Part shown: one piece after another, positions 56,633 to 64,000 of the stretch | Position numbering within the stretch: the first letter of the stretch is position 1 | Layout of the letters: each line of letters starts with the position of its first letter | Source of the DNA: Phytobacter palmae | GTDB taxonomy: Bacteria > Pseudomonadota > Gammaproteobacteria > Enterobacterales > Enterobacteriaceae | DNA length: 64,000 bases | Direction: 5' to 3' | NCBI GenBank assembly: GCA_900112785.1 | Contig: FONB01000003.1 | Span: forward strand, 186,001 to 250,000 | The notes under the pieces: model-generated | What the model was told of the DNA's origin: nothing | What the model saw: the letters and a program-made list of their open reading frames with translations, nothing else | Databases searched by the model: none | Program-made: the position numbers and the translations under genes

Positions 56633-56845
56633 ATGCTGATTTACTGGTGCGGTTTTTTTGTTGTTGTGCTCGTGATGTTCGCACATATCATGTGCCTGCG
56701 ACGTAATTGCAGAGCATTTCGCCAGGATCGCGACGCACAGCAGGAAGGCTACCAGCGCGCGTTAAAAATCATCCAGTCCATGCAAGCAAAAGAACAAGAG
56801 CAGGCGAAATCTGAAACCGCCTCCGCAAGCGGCGCTGCTCAATAA
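56633..56845 (+). CDS. small membrane protein of unknown function
   Basis: This 70-aa protein has one N-terminal membrane helix (about 2-20; LIYWCGFFVVVLVMFAHIM), then a charged helical region rich in Gln, Glu and Lys, and an Ala/Ser-rich tail. GAGGAAGG lies about eight bases before the ATG, which supports translation. It lies between ribB and zupT. I do not recognise it from E. coli K-12. Confidence 0.65.
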   Translation: MLIYWCGFFVVVLVMFAHIMCLRRNCRAFRQDRDAQQEGYQRALKIIQSMQAKEQEQAKSETASASGAAQ

Positions 56846-56867
56846 GCGCGAGCAACGCCTGAGTGTA

Positions 56868-57647
56868 TTAACCAAATCCCATCGTTTGCAACGCGACCAG
56901 ACTAAGACCCATGACTGACATCCCACAAAGCACGCCATAGCTTGGGTTGTTGTTGGGGTCGATCTCTTTTGCCAGGGGCATCAGTTCATCGACAGAGAGC
57001 GCGACCATAATTCCGGCAACCGCCGCCATGACCGCAGCCATCACGACAGGAGAGACCAGGCTTCCCAGAATCAGCCAGGCCAGAACCCCACCGAGAATCT
57101 CCGCAAACCCGGAAATCCCTGCCCAAAAAATTGCCGTGCGTTTTGAACCGGTTGCCGCATAAACCGGGCCGGCAACCGCAAGGCCTTCCGGAATATTGTG
57201 CAGGGCTACCGCCAGGGCAATGCCGAAACCAAGTTCAAGATCGTTACTGGCCGTCACAAAGGTGGCGATGCCTTCCGGAAAGTTATGCAGACTGATGCCC
57301 AGCGTCAATAAGATAGCCGTACGCTGAATTTTACGGGGGACCGGGTGCTGTGAACACGAACCCTGCATTAAATCCTGCGGATGCGCATGGGGGAGCATAC
57401 GGTCAAGAGCAAAGTAGCCCAACAGGCCGATGACGAACATGCCGTAGCCGAGCATGGGGGACATGCCCTCGGTAGCCAGCGCGGCTGGCAACATCTCCAT
57501 AAGGGAAATAAGCAGCATAATGCCGGCGGCAAATCCCAGCGAGAATGCCAGTACACGGTTTGACGGTTTCTGGCCAAGAACCCCCAGAAAGGCGCCGATA
57601 AAGGTAGCAGCGCCGGCAAGTAACGTCAGAATCAGTGGTGCTGACAT
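56868..57647 (-). CDS. zupT: zinc transporter ZupT
   Basis: This 259-aa ZIP-family importer of zinc and other divalent metals has about eight membrane helices. Metal-site motifs are [12 protein letters not shown] (about 120-131) and [12 protein letters not shown] (about 148-159). It is divergent from ygiD by about 200 bp. Confidence 0.97.
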   Translation of the reverse strand: MSAPLILTLLAGAATFIGAFLGVLGQKPSNRVLAFSLGFAAGIMLLISLMEMLPAALATEGMSPMLGYGMFVIGLLGYFALDRMLPHAHPQDLMQGSCSQHPVPRKIQRTAILLTLGISLHNFPEGIATFVTASNDLELGFGIALAVALHNIPEGLAVAGPVYAATGSKRTAIFWAGISGFAEILGGVLAWLILGSLVSPVVMAAVMAAVAGIMVALSVDELMPLAKEIDPNNNPSYGVLCGMSVMGLSLVALQTMGFG

Positions 57648-57844
57648 GTATTACTCCTTATGATAATGCTTCTCATTAATGTTAAATATTAATGGATCCC
57701 AAAGCGAGGCCGCCGCATCACCTTTACGTAATTCTTACATTCAAAAATTCTGAATATCTTCATCATGCTTATCAGAGTTCATCGCCCGATGAATAAGCGT
57801 AATGTGTGTTCATTAAATATGACACACTCAGTAAGGATATCATC

Positions 57845-58633
57845 ATGTCTGCACCTCGTATGCCAGCACTGTTTTTGGGCCACGGCAGCCCGATGAATGT
57901 TCTGGAAGATAACGTTTATACTCGCGCCTGGGCTCAGCTTGGCGAAACACTGCCGCGCCCTGAGGCTATTGTCGTTGTCTCAGCGCACTGGTATACGCGT
58001 GGTACCGGGGTAACGGCGATGGAAGCGCCGCAGACAATCCATGACTTTGGTGGTTTTCCTCAGGCGTTGTATGACACCCATTACCCGGCACCGGGTTCAC
58101 CTGCGCTGGCTCAGCACCTGGTTGAACTCCTGTCGCCAGTGCCGGTCATTCTGGATAAAGAAGCCTGGGGTTTTGATCACGGCTCCTGGGGGGTATTGAT
58201 AAAAATGTACCCGAATGCCGATATCCCGATGGTGCAGTTGAGTATCGACAGTACCAAACCGGCGTCGTGGCATATGGAAATGGGACGCAAGCTGGCCGCA
58301 CTGCGCGATGAAGGCATCATGCTGGTGGCGAGTGGTAATGTGGTGCATAACCTGCGCACGGCACGCTGGCATGGCGATAGCTCGCCTTACCCATGGGCGA
58401 ACTCTTTCAATGAGTTCGTGAAAGACAACCTGACATGGCAGGGGCCAATCGCGCAGCATCCACTGGTGAATTATATGGAACATGAAGGCGGCTCGCTTTC
58501 TAACCCGACACCAGACCATTTCCTGCCGCTGCTCTATGTTCTGGGCGCGTGGGATGGTGTAGAGAGCATCTCGATCCCGGTAGAGGGTATGGAAATGGGC
58601 AGCCTCAGTATGTTGTCGGTGCAGGTGGGTTAA
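57845..58633 (+). CDS. ygiD: 4,5-DOPA dioxygenase extradiol
   Basis: This 262-aa zinc-containing enzyme of the LigB superfamily opens the DOPA ring in E. coli YgiD. Metal ligands are His in LGHGSP, His in AHWYT and His in GFDHGSW. ATG 57845 is used because it matches the E. coli N-terminus (MSAPRMPALF). A strong terminator follows. Confidence 0.95.
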   Translation: MSAPRMPALFLGHGSPMNVLEDNVYTRAWAQLGETLPRPEAIVVVSAHWYTRGTGVTAMEAPQTIHDFGGFPQALYDTHYPAPGSPALAQHLVELLSPVPVILDKEAWGFDHGSWGVLIKMYPNADIPMVQLSIDSTKPASWHMEMGRKLAALRDEGIMLVASGNVVHNLRTARWHGDSSPYPWANSFNEFVKDNLTWQGPIAQHPLVNYMEHEGGSLSNPTPDHFLPLLYVLGAWDGVESISIPVEGMEMGSLSMLSVQVG

Positions 58634-58639
58634 GACAAC

Positions 58640-58680
58640 AGAGTCCCGGGTAAACGTATGCGCACCCGGGGCTCTTTTTA
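58640..58680 (+). terminator. ygiD terminator
   Basis: AGAGTCCCGGGT and ACCCGGGGCTCT form a long stem followed by TTTTTA. The T run ends at about 58680. Confidence 0.85.
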
Positions 58681-58704
58681 CTGGAGCGGACGCCCGACCG
58701 CACG

Positions 58705-59871
58705 CTACTCCACAAAAATATGCGGATAGAAACGTGACAGATCCTGTGTGATCAATGCACGGTCTTCACGAATGCCAATACCTGCGGGTTGATCGTTAAT
58801 AAGCCAACTGCCAATCAGCGTGTAACTGTCGCCATACCTGGGTAGCTGGCAGAACTGCTGGACGATCATCCCTTCTTCACCGTATGGGCCTTCGACTTCT
58901 TCGACCGTTTTGCCATTTTCGATAATGGAGACGTTCGCCCCTTCGCGAGAGAAGAGAGGCTTAACCACGTATTTATCCATTTTCGGATGATCATCTTCAG
59001 CAAACCAGGCGGGCAACAGGTTCGGATGGTTCGGGAACATCTCCCACAGCATTGGCAGGAGCGCTTTGTTGGAAATGATGCTCTTCCATGCTGGTTCCAG
59101 CCAGCGCACGCCCGCATCTTCCAGCTTGGTTGAGAAAACTTCGCGCAGCATATACTCCCACGGGTACAGCTTAAACAGATTACTGATCACCTGATCCTGC
59201 AGATCGGTAAACTGTCCTCTTTCCCCGAGGCCAATATCTTCGATATAGAGAAACTCGCTGGCTACATCCGCTTCGGCGGCGCAGTCTTGCAGGTATTGCA
59301 CGGTACCGCGATCTTCGACCGTATCGCGACAGCAAGCGAAATGCAGCAGGTTAAAGCCATACTGCTCGCGCAGCGCGACAAAACGCTCAATCAATTTTTC
59401 CTGCAGGCTGTTGAATTGATCGCAGCTTTCCGGCAGTTTGCCCGCAGCTATCTGATCTTCCAGCCAAATCCATTGAAAAAATGCCGCTTCATACAATGAC
59501 GTTGGCGTATCGGCATTATTTTCCAGCAGCTTAGGTTCGCCGGTACCATCCCAGGCCAGATCCAGGCGGGAATAAAGCGATGGTTGTCCGGTTTTCCAGG
59601 ACTGGCGCACAAAGCCCCATGTGTGCTTTGGAATGCGGAATTTCGCCAGCAATTCGTCACTGGCGATAACCTTGTCCACAACCTGCAGACACATCTGATG
59701 GAGTTCGGCGGTAACCTCTTCCAGTTTCTCGACCTGGGCGAGCGTCAGTTTGTAGTAAGCGTCTTCACACCAGTATGGTTCGCCATACATGGTGTGAAAG
59801 TTGAAACCATACTCGGTGGCTTTATCGCGCCAGTCGGGCCGTTCGGCAATATTAATTCTTTCCATGGTCAT
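58705..59871 (-). CDS. ygiC: ATP-grasp protein YgiC, glutathionylspermidine synthase-like
   Basis: This is a 388-aa (386 aa from the second ATG) ATP-grasp enzyme resembling the synthetase domain of glutathionylspermidine synthase. Visible blocks are [37 protein letters not shown] and [13 protein letters not shown]. The natural substrate is unclear. The first ATG shares one base with the ygiB stop (TGATG), so translation is coupled; E. coli starts two codons later. Confidence 0.95.
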   Translation of the reverse strand: MTMERINIAERPDWRDKATEYGFNFHTMYGEPYWCEDAYYKLTLAQVEKLEEVTAELHQMCLQVVDKVIASDELLAKFRIPKHTWGFVRQSWKTGQPSLYSRLDLAWDGTGEPKLLENNADTPTSLYEAAFFQWIWLEDQIAAGKLPESCDQFNSLQEKLIERFVALREQYGFNLLHFACCRDTVEDRGTVQYLQDCAAEADVASEFLYIEDIGLGERGQFTDLQDQVISNLFKLYPWEYMLREVFSTKLEDAGVRWLEPAWKSIISNKALLPMLWEMFPNHPNLLPAWFAEDDHPKMDKYVVKPLFSREGANVSIIENGKTVEEVEGPYGEEGMIVQQFCQLPRYGDSYTLIGSWLINDQPAGIGIREDRALITQDLSRFYPHIFVE

Positions 59872-60548
59872 CAGCCGCCCATTGAACGGGTTGAGGTGCT
59901 GCTGCCGCTGGCGCTGCGCTGCATGGAAGTCTGTTTGGCCACGGACTCGCCAAAGCCGCCACGCGTGATAGTGGAGGTCGTTGCCGGTTTTGGCGCCATC
60001 GCAGTTTTCGAAACCGTTGCGCTACGCCCTGGCTGGGCCGCGCCATAGCTTTTGCCGCTGGCATCGGTGTATTGACCATAGGCCGGGCTGGCCGGGTTTT
60101 TGGAGCTGAAAAGCGGTTGTTGTGCATAACCCGCGCCGCCACCCATCAGGCGGCCCATCATGTAACCTGCCATCAGCGGCATCCAGAAACTGCCACCAGA
60201 CTGTTGTGCCTGTGCCTGGTTTTCCGTCGCCACACCTGCCTGAGCAGGAGCTTGCTGACACTGGCCTTCGCCAAACTCAGCTACGCAATCTTCCCGCGAT
60301 GCATATTTCGGCGCGGTACGTGCTGCTTCTTTTAGCGCATTGTCATAGGTGGTTTTGCATTCAGCGCTTTTGCCCGGGTTTGCCGAAGAGCAGTCATCGG
60401 CATTCTGATACATTTTAACCGTTTCATCGTTTTGCTCGCACCCTGCCAACATAAAGACGGCAGTCACGGCCAGCGCCACGGGCGTCAGGTGACGAGCGCC
60501 CCAGCTTTTGCGAAACATCGCATGATTAATATTCTTTGTCCGTTTCAT
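59871..60548 (-). CDS. ygiB: YgiB, DUF1190 protein
   Basis: This 225-aa protein starts with a basic region and a hydrophobic segment ending in LAGC (about 34-37; VFMLAGCEQ), a likely lipobox. The rest is low complexity with Gln, Ala, Ser and Gly, plus a [15 protein letters not shown] repeat-like stretch. E. coli YgiB has 223 aa. Function unknown. It pairs with ygiC downstream of tolC. Confidence 0.94.
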   Translation of the reverse strand: MKRTKNINHAMFRKSWGARHLTPVALAVTAVFMLAGCEQNDETVKMYQNADDCSSANPGKSAECKTTYDNALKEAARTAPKYASREDCVAEFGEGQCQQAPAQAGVATENQAQAQQSGGSFWMPLMAGYMMGRLMGGGAGYAQQPLFSSKNPASPAYGQYTDASGKSYGAAQPGRSATVSKTAMAPKPATTSTITRGGFGESVAKQTSMQRSASGSSTSTRSMGG

Positions 60549-60655
60549 ATTTGTCTTCCGAGACCCACAGGTATTAATAAAAGGTCAGGATAGTGGATGA
60601 GTGGGTGAAAATGAAGCAGGATGCGGGTCAGCAGGGGGGATCTTTACGTTGCCTT

Positions 60656-60684
60656 ACGTAAAAACGGGGGCTAAGTGCCCCCGT
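60656..60684 (-). terminator. tolC terminator
   Basis: Read leftward, ACGGGGGC and GCCCCCGT flank five bases and are followed by TTTTTACG. It lies 23 bp past the tolC stop. Confidence 0.88.
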
Positions 60685-60706
60685 AATGATAATGCTGGAG
60701 AATAAA

Positions 60707-62152
60707 TTAACGCGTCGTTTTATGTACGCTGGCTGGCTGTGCCTGAGGCGCTTGTCCACTTGCCATCTTCTCAACGCGAGCTTCTTGCTCCGGGTTTTCC
60801 GGGGCCACACTTTCCGGCGCGGTTGAGACAGGTTTACCCAGTGTATTGTTCAGCGCCAGCAGATCCTGTTCATTCAGGGTGCCGAGAGCTGATTTGATAT
60901 TTAACTGGTTAATCAGGTAGTTATAACGTGCGCTGGAGAGCTGCTGCTTAGCGTTATAGAGCGTGGTGGTTGCGTCCAGTACGTCCACAATGGTACGTGT
61001 ACCCACGGAGTAACCTGCTTCCATCGCATCCAGAGAGCTTTGTGCAGAAACAACGGCTTGTTTATAAGCGTTGATGCTACTGATGGAGGCATTCACGTTA
61101 TTAAAGGAGGAACGAACGGTCTGCACTACGCTGCGGTGGGCACTTTCCAGTTGCTCGCTTGCGCCAACAAAGTTGTACTGCGCCTGTTTCACCTGCGAAT
61201 TCACCATCCCGCCCTGATACAGCGGCAGGGAGAAGCTCAGCCCAACTTTATTCTGGCCAATTTTGCTGTCGTCATACTGGGCGCTGTTTGTGCGGGAGCC
61301 ACTATAGGACGTATTAGATACTGCGGTAGAAGCGGTCAAATCCAGTGTCGGCAGGTGACCATCTTGCGCCTGACGAATCTGTTCACGCGCCAGATCCTGG
61401 CTCAGACGTGCCTGCAGTAACGTCAGGTTGCGACTTTCTGCATCTTTCAGCAGTGCGTTCACCGACTGTGGTTTGTCTGTTTTGAAGCCATCAACGTTCA
61501 GTGATGCCAGCTGCGGATAGTAATTACCGGTGACCTGACGCAGTGACTCAACGGCGTTGTCGAGATTGTTACGGGCGGTCACTTCGTTAGCCAGTACGGT
61601 GTCATACTGTGAACGGGCGTTCTGTACATCAGTAATCGCAACCAGACCCACATTGAAACGCTGTGTAGTTTGGTCCAACTGGCGGTAGATAGCCTGTTTC
61701 TGCGCTTCGGTATAAGAGAGCGAGTCAATCGCGCTCAATACGTTAAAATAAGCGGTGGCAGTATTCAAAATGAGCGTTTGCTGGTCGGTCTGGTACGTCA
61801 CATCCTGGATGCCTGCGGATTTTTCCTGTAACGTCAACGCACGCCACTTAGACATATCAAACAAGGTTTGCGTAAGCTGCAGGGAGCCGCTGGTGGCGTT
61901 GGAGTTCACACCATTGCTGTCGCGGTAGCCATTGCTGTAGGTGTAATCCGCACCCAAACCCAGTTGTGGCAGTAACGGGCTGCGCGCTTCGTTAATTTTC
62001 TCGAAAGCTGCATCACGATCGGCGGCGGATTTACGCAGATCGGGGTTGCTTAAACGCGCCTGCTGATAAACCTGCAACAGGTTTTCTGCCTGGCTCATAG
62101 CGCTGAAACCTGTCAGGCTCAGGCCGATAAGAATGGGGAGCAATTTCTTCAT
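60707..62152 (-). CDS. tolC: outer-membrane channel TolC
   Basis: This is a 481-aa precursor from MKKLLPIL (62152), with a signal peptide (LIGLSLTGFSAMSQA). It forms the trimeric outer-membrane channel for efflux pumps and type I secretion. The two repeats of the alpha-barrel are visible (DRDAAFEKINEARSPLLPQL and RLSQDLAREQIRQAQDGHL). The strand loop near 292-300 is shorter than E. coli by three residues, as in Salmonella, and the C-terminal tail (PEQEARVEKMASGQAPQAQP) is unlike the E. coli or Salmonella tails. ATG 62158 is the alternative. Confidence 0.97.
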   Translation of the reverse strand: MKKLLPILIGLSLTGFSAMSQAENLLQVYQQARLSNPDLRKSAADRDAAFEKINEARSPLLPQLGLGADYTYSNGYRDSNGVNSNATSGSLQLTQTLFDMSKWRALTLQEKSAGIQDVTYQTDQQTLILNTATAYFNVLSAIDSLSYTEAQKQAIYRQLDQTTQRFNVGLVAITDVQNARSQYDTVLANEVTARNNLDNAVESLRQVTGNYYPQLASLNVDGFKTDKPQSVNALLKDAESRNLTLLQARLSQDLAREQIRQAQDGHLPTLDLTASTAVSNTSYSGSRTNSAQYDDSKIGQNKVGLSFSLPLYQGGMVNSQVKQAQYNFVGASEQLESAHRSVVQTVRSSFNNVNASISSINAYKQAVVSAQSSLDAMEAGYSVGTRTIVDVLDATTTLYNAKQQLSSARYNYLINQLNIKSALGTLNEQDLLALNNTLGKPVSTAPESVAPENPEQEARVEKMASGQAPQAQPASVHKTTR

Positions 62153-62357
62153 TTGCATTCCTTGTTGTGAAGCATGAATAGCGCTGATCTAAATTCAGAA
62201 ATATTCGCCGATTCTAACAGAGAGCGCCACCGCTGAAGGTTGGCGTAAAGTGCCATCCGACGTAAATTTGCCCCAATCTATCACATGGCGCTTGAAACGG
62301 CAGTCAAACAGGCTTGAAAACCACAAAATCAACATTAATTAATAACGGGATATCCGC

Positions 62358-62990
62358 ATGAGTAAGCCAGAAACCTCTGCTGTGACTTTCACAAAAAACG
62401 ATGTAGAAATTATTGCACGGGAAACTCTCTATCGCGGTTTTTTTTCGCTCGATCTCTACCGTTTTCGTCACCGTTTGTTCAACGGTGAGATGAGCGGTGA
62501 GGTGCGGCGTGAAATTTTTGAACGCGGCCATGCTGCAGTCTTGCTACCCTTTGACCCAGTAAGGGATGAAGTGGTGTTGGTCGAACAGATTCGCATTGCT
62601 GCGTTTGATACCAGCGAAAGTCCGTGGTTACTGGAGATGGTCGCTGGCATGATCGAAGAGGGCGAGTCTGTTGAAGATGTTGTTCGACGCGAGGCGGTAG
62701 AGGAAGCCGGGCTGAACGTGGGCCGCGTGAAGAATATGTTGAGCTATCTGGCAAGCCCTGGGGGCACCAGCGAGCGCTTATCCTTGTTGGTTGGCGAAGT
62801 GGATGCCACGCAGGCCGAAGGTATTCACGGTCTGGTGGATGAAAACGAAGATATTCGTGTTCATGTGGTGAGCCGGGAGCAGGCTTATCAGTTGGTAGAA
62901 GAGGGGAAAATCGACAACGCAGCGTCTGTCATCGCCCTGCAATGGCTGCAACTGCATTATGAGAGCTTACGAAACGAGTGGAAAAAATGA
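62358..62990 (+). CDS. nudF: ADP-ribose pyrophosphatase
   Basis: This 210-aa Nudix hydrolase cleaves ADP-ribose. The Nudix box is [22 protein letters not shown] (begins about 98), with all catalytic Glu residues. It is divergent from tolC and overlaps yqiB by four bases (ATGA). Confidence 0.97.
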   Translation: MSKPETSAVTFTKNDVEIIARETLYRGFFSLDLYRFRHRLFNGEMSGEVRREIFERGHAAVLLPFDPVRDEVVLVEQIRIAAFDTSESPWLLEMVAGMIEEGESVEDVVRREAVEEAGLNVGRVKNMLSYLASPGGTSERLSLLVGEVDATQAEGIHGLVDENEDIRVHVVSREQAYQLVEEGKIDNAASVIALQWLQLHYESLRNEWKK

Positions 62991-63409
62991 AGCGTTATAC
63001 ACCTGACTTCCCTGAAATGATGCGCCTGTGCGAGACCAATTTCGCGCAGCTCCGCCGTCTGTTGCCGCGTAACGACGAGGCAGGCGAAACAGTGAGCTAT
63101 CAGGTGGCCAATGCGCAATACCGGTTAACGATCGTCGAATCCACCCGCTACACTACGCTTGTGGAAATCGAACAGACCCTGCCCGCTGTGAGTTACTGGA
63201 GCCTGCCGTCAATGACAGTGCGCCTGTACCACGACGCGATGGTAGCCGAAGTGTGTTCGAGTCAGCAGATCTTTCGTTTTAAAGCGCGGTATGATTACCC
63301 GAATAAAAAGTTGCATCAACGCGACGAAAAGCATCAAATTAATCAGTTTCTGGCCGACTGGCTACGTTACTGTTTAGCACATGGAGCAATGGCGATTCCG
63401 GTTTGTTAG
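62987..63409 (+). CDS. yqiB: YqiB, DUF1249 protein
   Basis: This 140-aa protein starts [16 protein letters not shown] at 62987 and closely matches E. coli YqiB. Function unknown. It is translated in overlap with nudF and followed 24 bp later by cpdA, so the three form one transcript. Confidence 0.95.
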   Translation: MKRYTPDFPEMMRLCETNFAQLRRLLPRNDEAGETVSYQVANAQYRLTIVESTRYTTLVEIEQTLPAVSYWSLPSMTVRLYHDAMVAEVCSSQQIFRFKARYDYPNKKLHQRDEKHQINQFLADWLRYCLAHGAMAIPVC

Positions 63410-63433
63410 CGTAGTGAAACCTAAGGACACCAT

Positions 63434-64000
63434 TTGGAAAGCCTGTTAAACCTTCCTCTGGCTGGTGGGGCCAGAGTCAGGATATTACAAATTACTGACA
63501 CTCACCTGTTTGCCGAAAAACATGAAACGCTGTTAGGTGTGAATACCTGGGAAAGCTATCAGGCCGTACTGGACGCCATTCAGGCCCAGCAGCGTGAGTG
63601 TGATTTGATTGTCGCCACGGGCGACCTGGCGCAGGATCAGACCGCTGCGGCTTATCAGCATTTTGCTGAGGGCATCGCAAGATTTGGCGCGCCTTGTGTC
63701 TGGCTGCCAGGCAATCATGATTTTCAACCGGCGATGTATACCGCACTGCAGGAAGCAGGAATTTCCTCCTCCAAACGGGTAATCACTGGCGATAACTGGC
63801 AAATCCTCCTGCTTGATAGCCAGGTATTTGGCGTTCCACATGGTGAGCTGAGTGAATTTCAGCTCGACTGGCTGGAAAAAAAACTGAGTGCCAGCCCTGA
63901 ACGTCATACGCTGCTATTGTTACATCATCACCCGCTGCCTTCGGGATGTAGCTGGTTGGATCAACACAGCCTGCGTAATGCCGCAGAGCTGGATAACGTG
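63434..64000 (+). CDS. cpdA: 3',5'-cAMP phosphodiesterase, 3' end outside the window
   Basis: The first 189 codons of CpdA are present from a TTG start at 63434, preceded by TAAGGA. Metallophosphoesterase motifs are ITDTHLF (about 20), ATGDLAQD (about 61), PGNHDF (about 91) and LLHHHPLP (about 159). It hydrolyses cAMP. A further 85 or so residues lie beyond the window edge. Confidence 0.96.
   Translation, partial: MESLLNLPLAGGARVRILQITDTHLFAEKHETLLGVNTWESYQAVLDAIQAQQRECDLIVATGDLAQDQTAAAYQHFAEGIARFGAPCVWLPGNHDFQPAMYTALQEAGISSSKRVITGDNWQILLLDSQVFGVPHGELSEFQLDWLEKKLSASPERHTLLLLHHHPLPSGCSWLDQHSLRNAAELDNV

Overview
The window comes from an enterobacterial chromosome of the Escherichia / Salmonella / Citrobacter / Enterobacter group. 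The right half keeps the E. coli backbone order in reverse: ileX, rpoD, dnaG, rpsU, tsaD, then plsY, folB, uppP, cca, ygiM, ygiF, glnE, hldE, yqiK, yqiJ, ubiK, ribB, zupT, ygiD, ygiC, ygiB, tolC, nudF, yqiB and cpdA. Proteins such as RpsU, FolB, DnaG and GlnE are near-identical to the E. coli proteins as I remember them. Several differences exclude E. coli K-12: mug is missing between ileX and rpoD, the ttd tartrate genes are replaced by an alcohol dehydrogenase and a thiamine-diphosphate enzyme, and TolC has a different tail. I cannot fix the genus.

Positions 1-1729 are gene-poor and hold decayed fragments plus what looks like the native ileX terminator. Positions 1730-32614 form one integrated element of about 31 kb in the tRNA-Ile2 gene ileX. 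It is bounded by a 50-bp direct repeat of the tRNA 3' half and has a tyrosine integrase at its left end. A second 23-bp repeat lies just inside both ends. The left part is a CP4-57/P4-like skeleton: integrase, a Fic toxin with an unlisted convergent 48-aa antitoxin-like gene, AlpA, YfjI and YfjJ. The right part is the other half of a CP4-57-type island: yfjP, a deleted yfjQ, yfjR, ardB/yfjX, radC/yfjY, a frameshifted DUF987 gene, cbeA, cbtA and a DUF4942 gene.

Between them sits a defence cargo. A leftward seven-gene operon encodes a single-TRD HsdS-like protein, then HsdM, HsdS and HsdR, then three unusual extra genes: a YaaW/DUF3944 coiled-coil protein, a PD-(D/E)XK nuclease and an unknown protein. 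Divergent from it is a Gabija-like pair, an OLD ATPase/TOPRIM nuclease and a UvrD-family helicase. Next come a WYL-domain regulator of the BrxR/CapW type and a small four-gene cluster: a zinc-ribbon peptide whose Shine-Dalgarno lies in a perfect hairpin, a secreted FxLYD-like protein, a DUF6338-like membrane protein and an 82-aa protein. A duplicated copy of the yfjP 5' region brackets this segment, which suggests modular insertion. An Ivy-like periplasmic protein lies further right.

The backbone half holds the macromolecular synthesis operon (rpsU-dnaG-rpoD), phospholipid and undecaprenyl phosphate genes, folate and riboflavin genes (ribB with its FMN riboswitch), tRNA CCA addition, nitrogen control (glnE), LPS heptose synthesis (hldE), a flotillin pair (yqiJ-yqiK) and tolC with its neighbours. 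The last gene, cpdA, is cut by the window end.

The most promising candidate for an undescribed system is the type I restriction operon with its half-HsdS and three trailing genes. The hairpin-controlled small-protein cluster at 23.9-25.5 kb is second.
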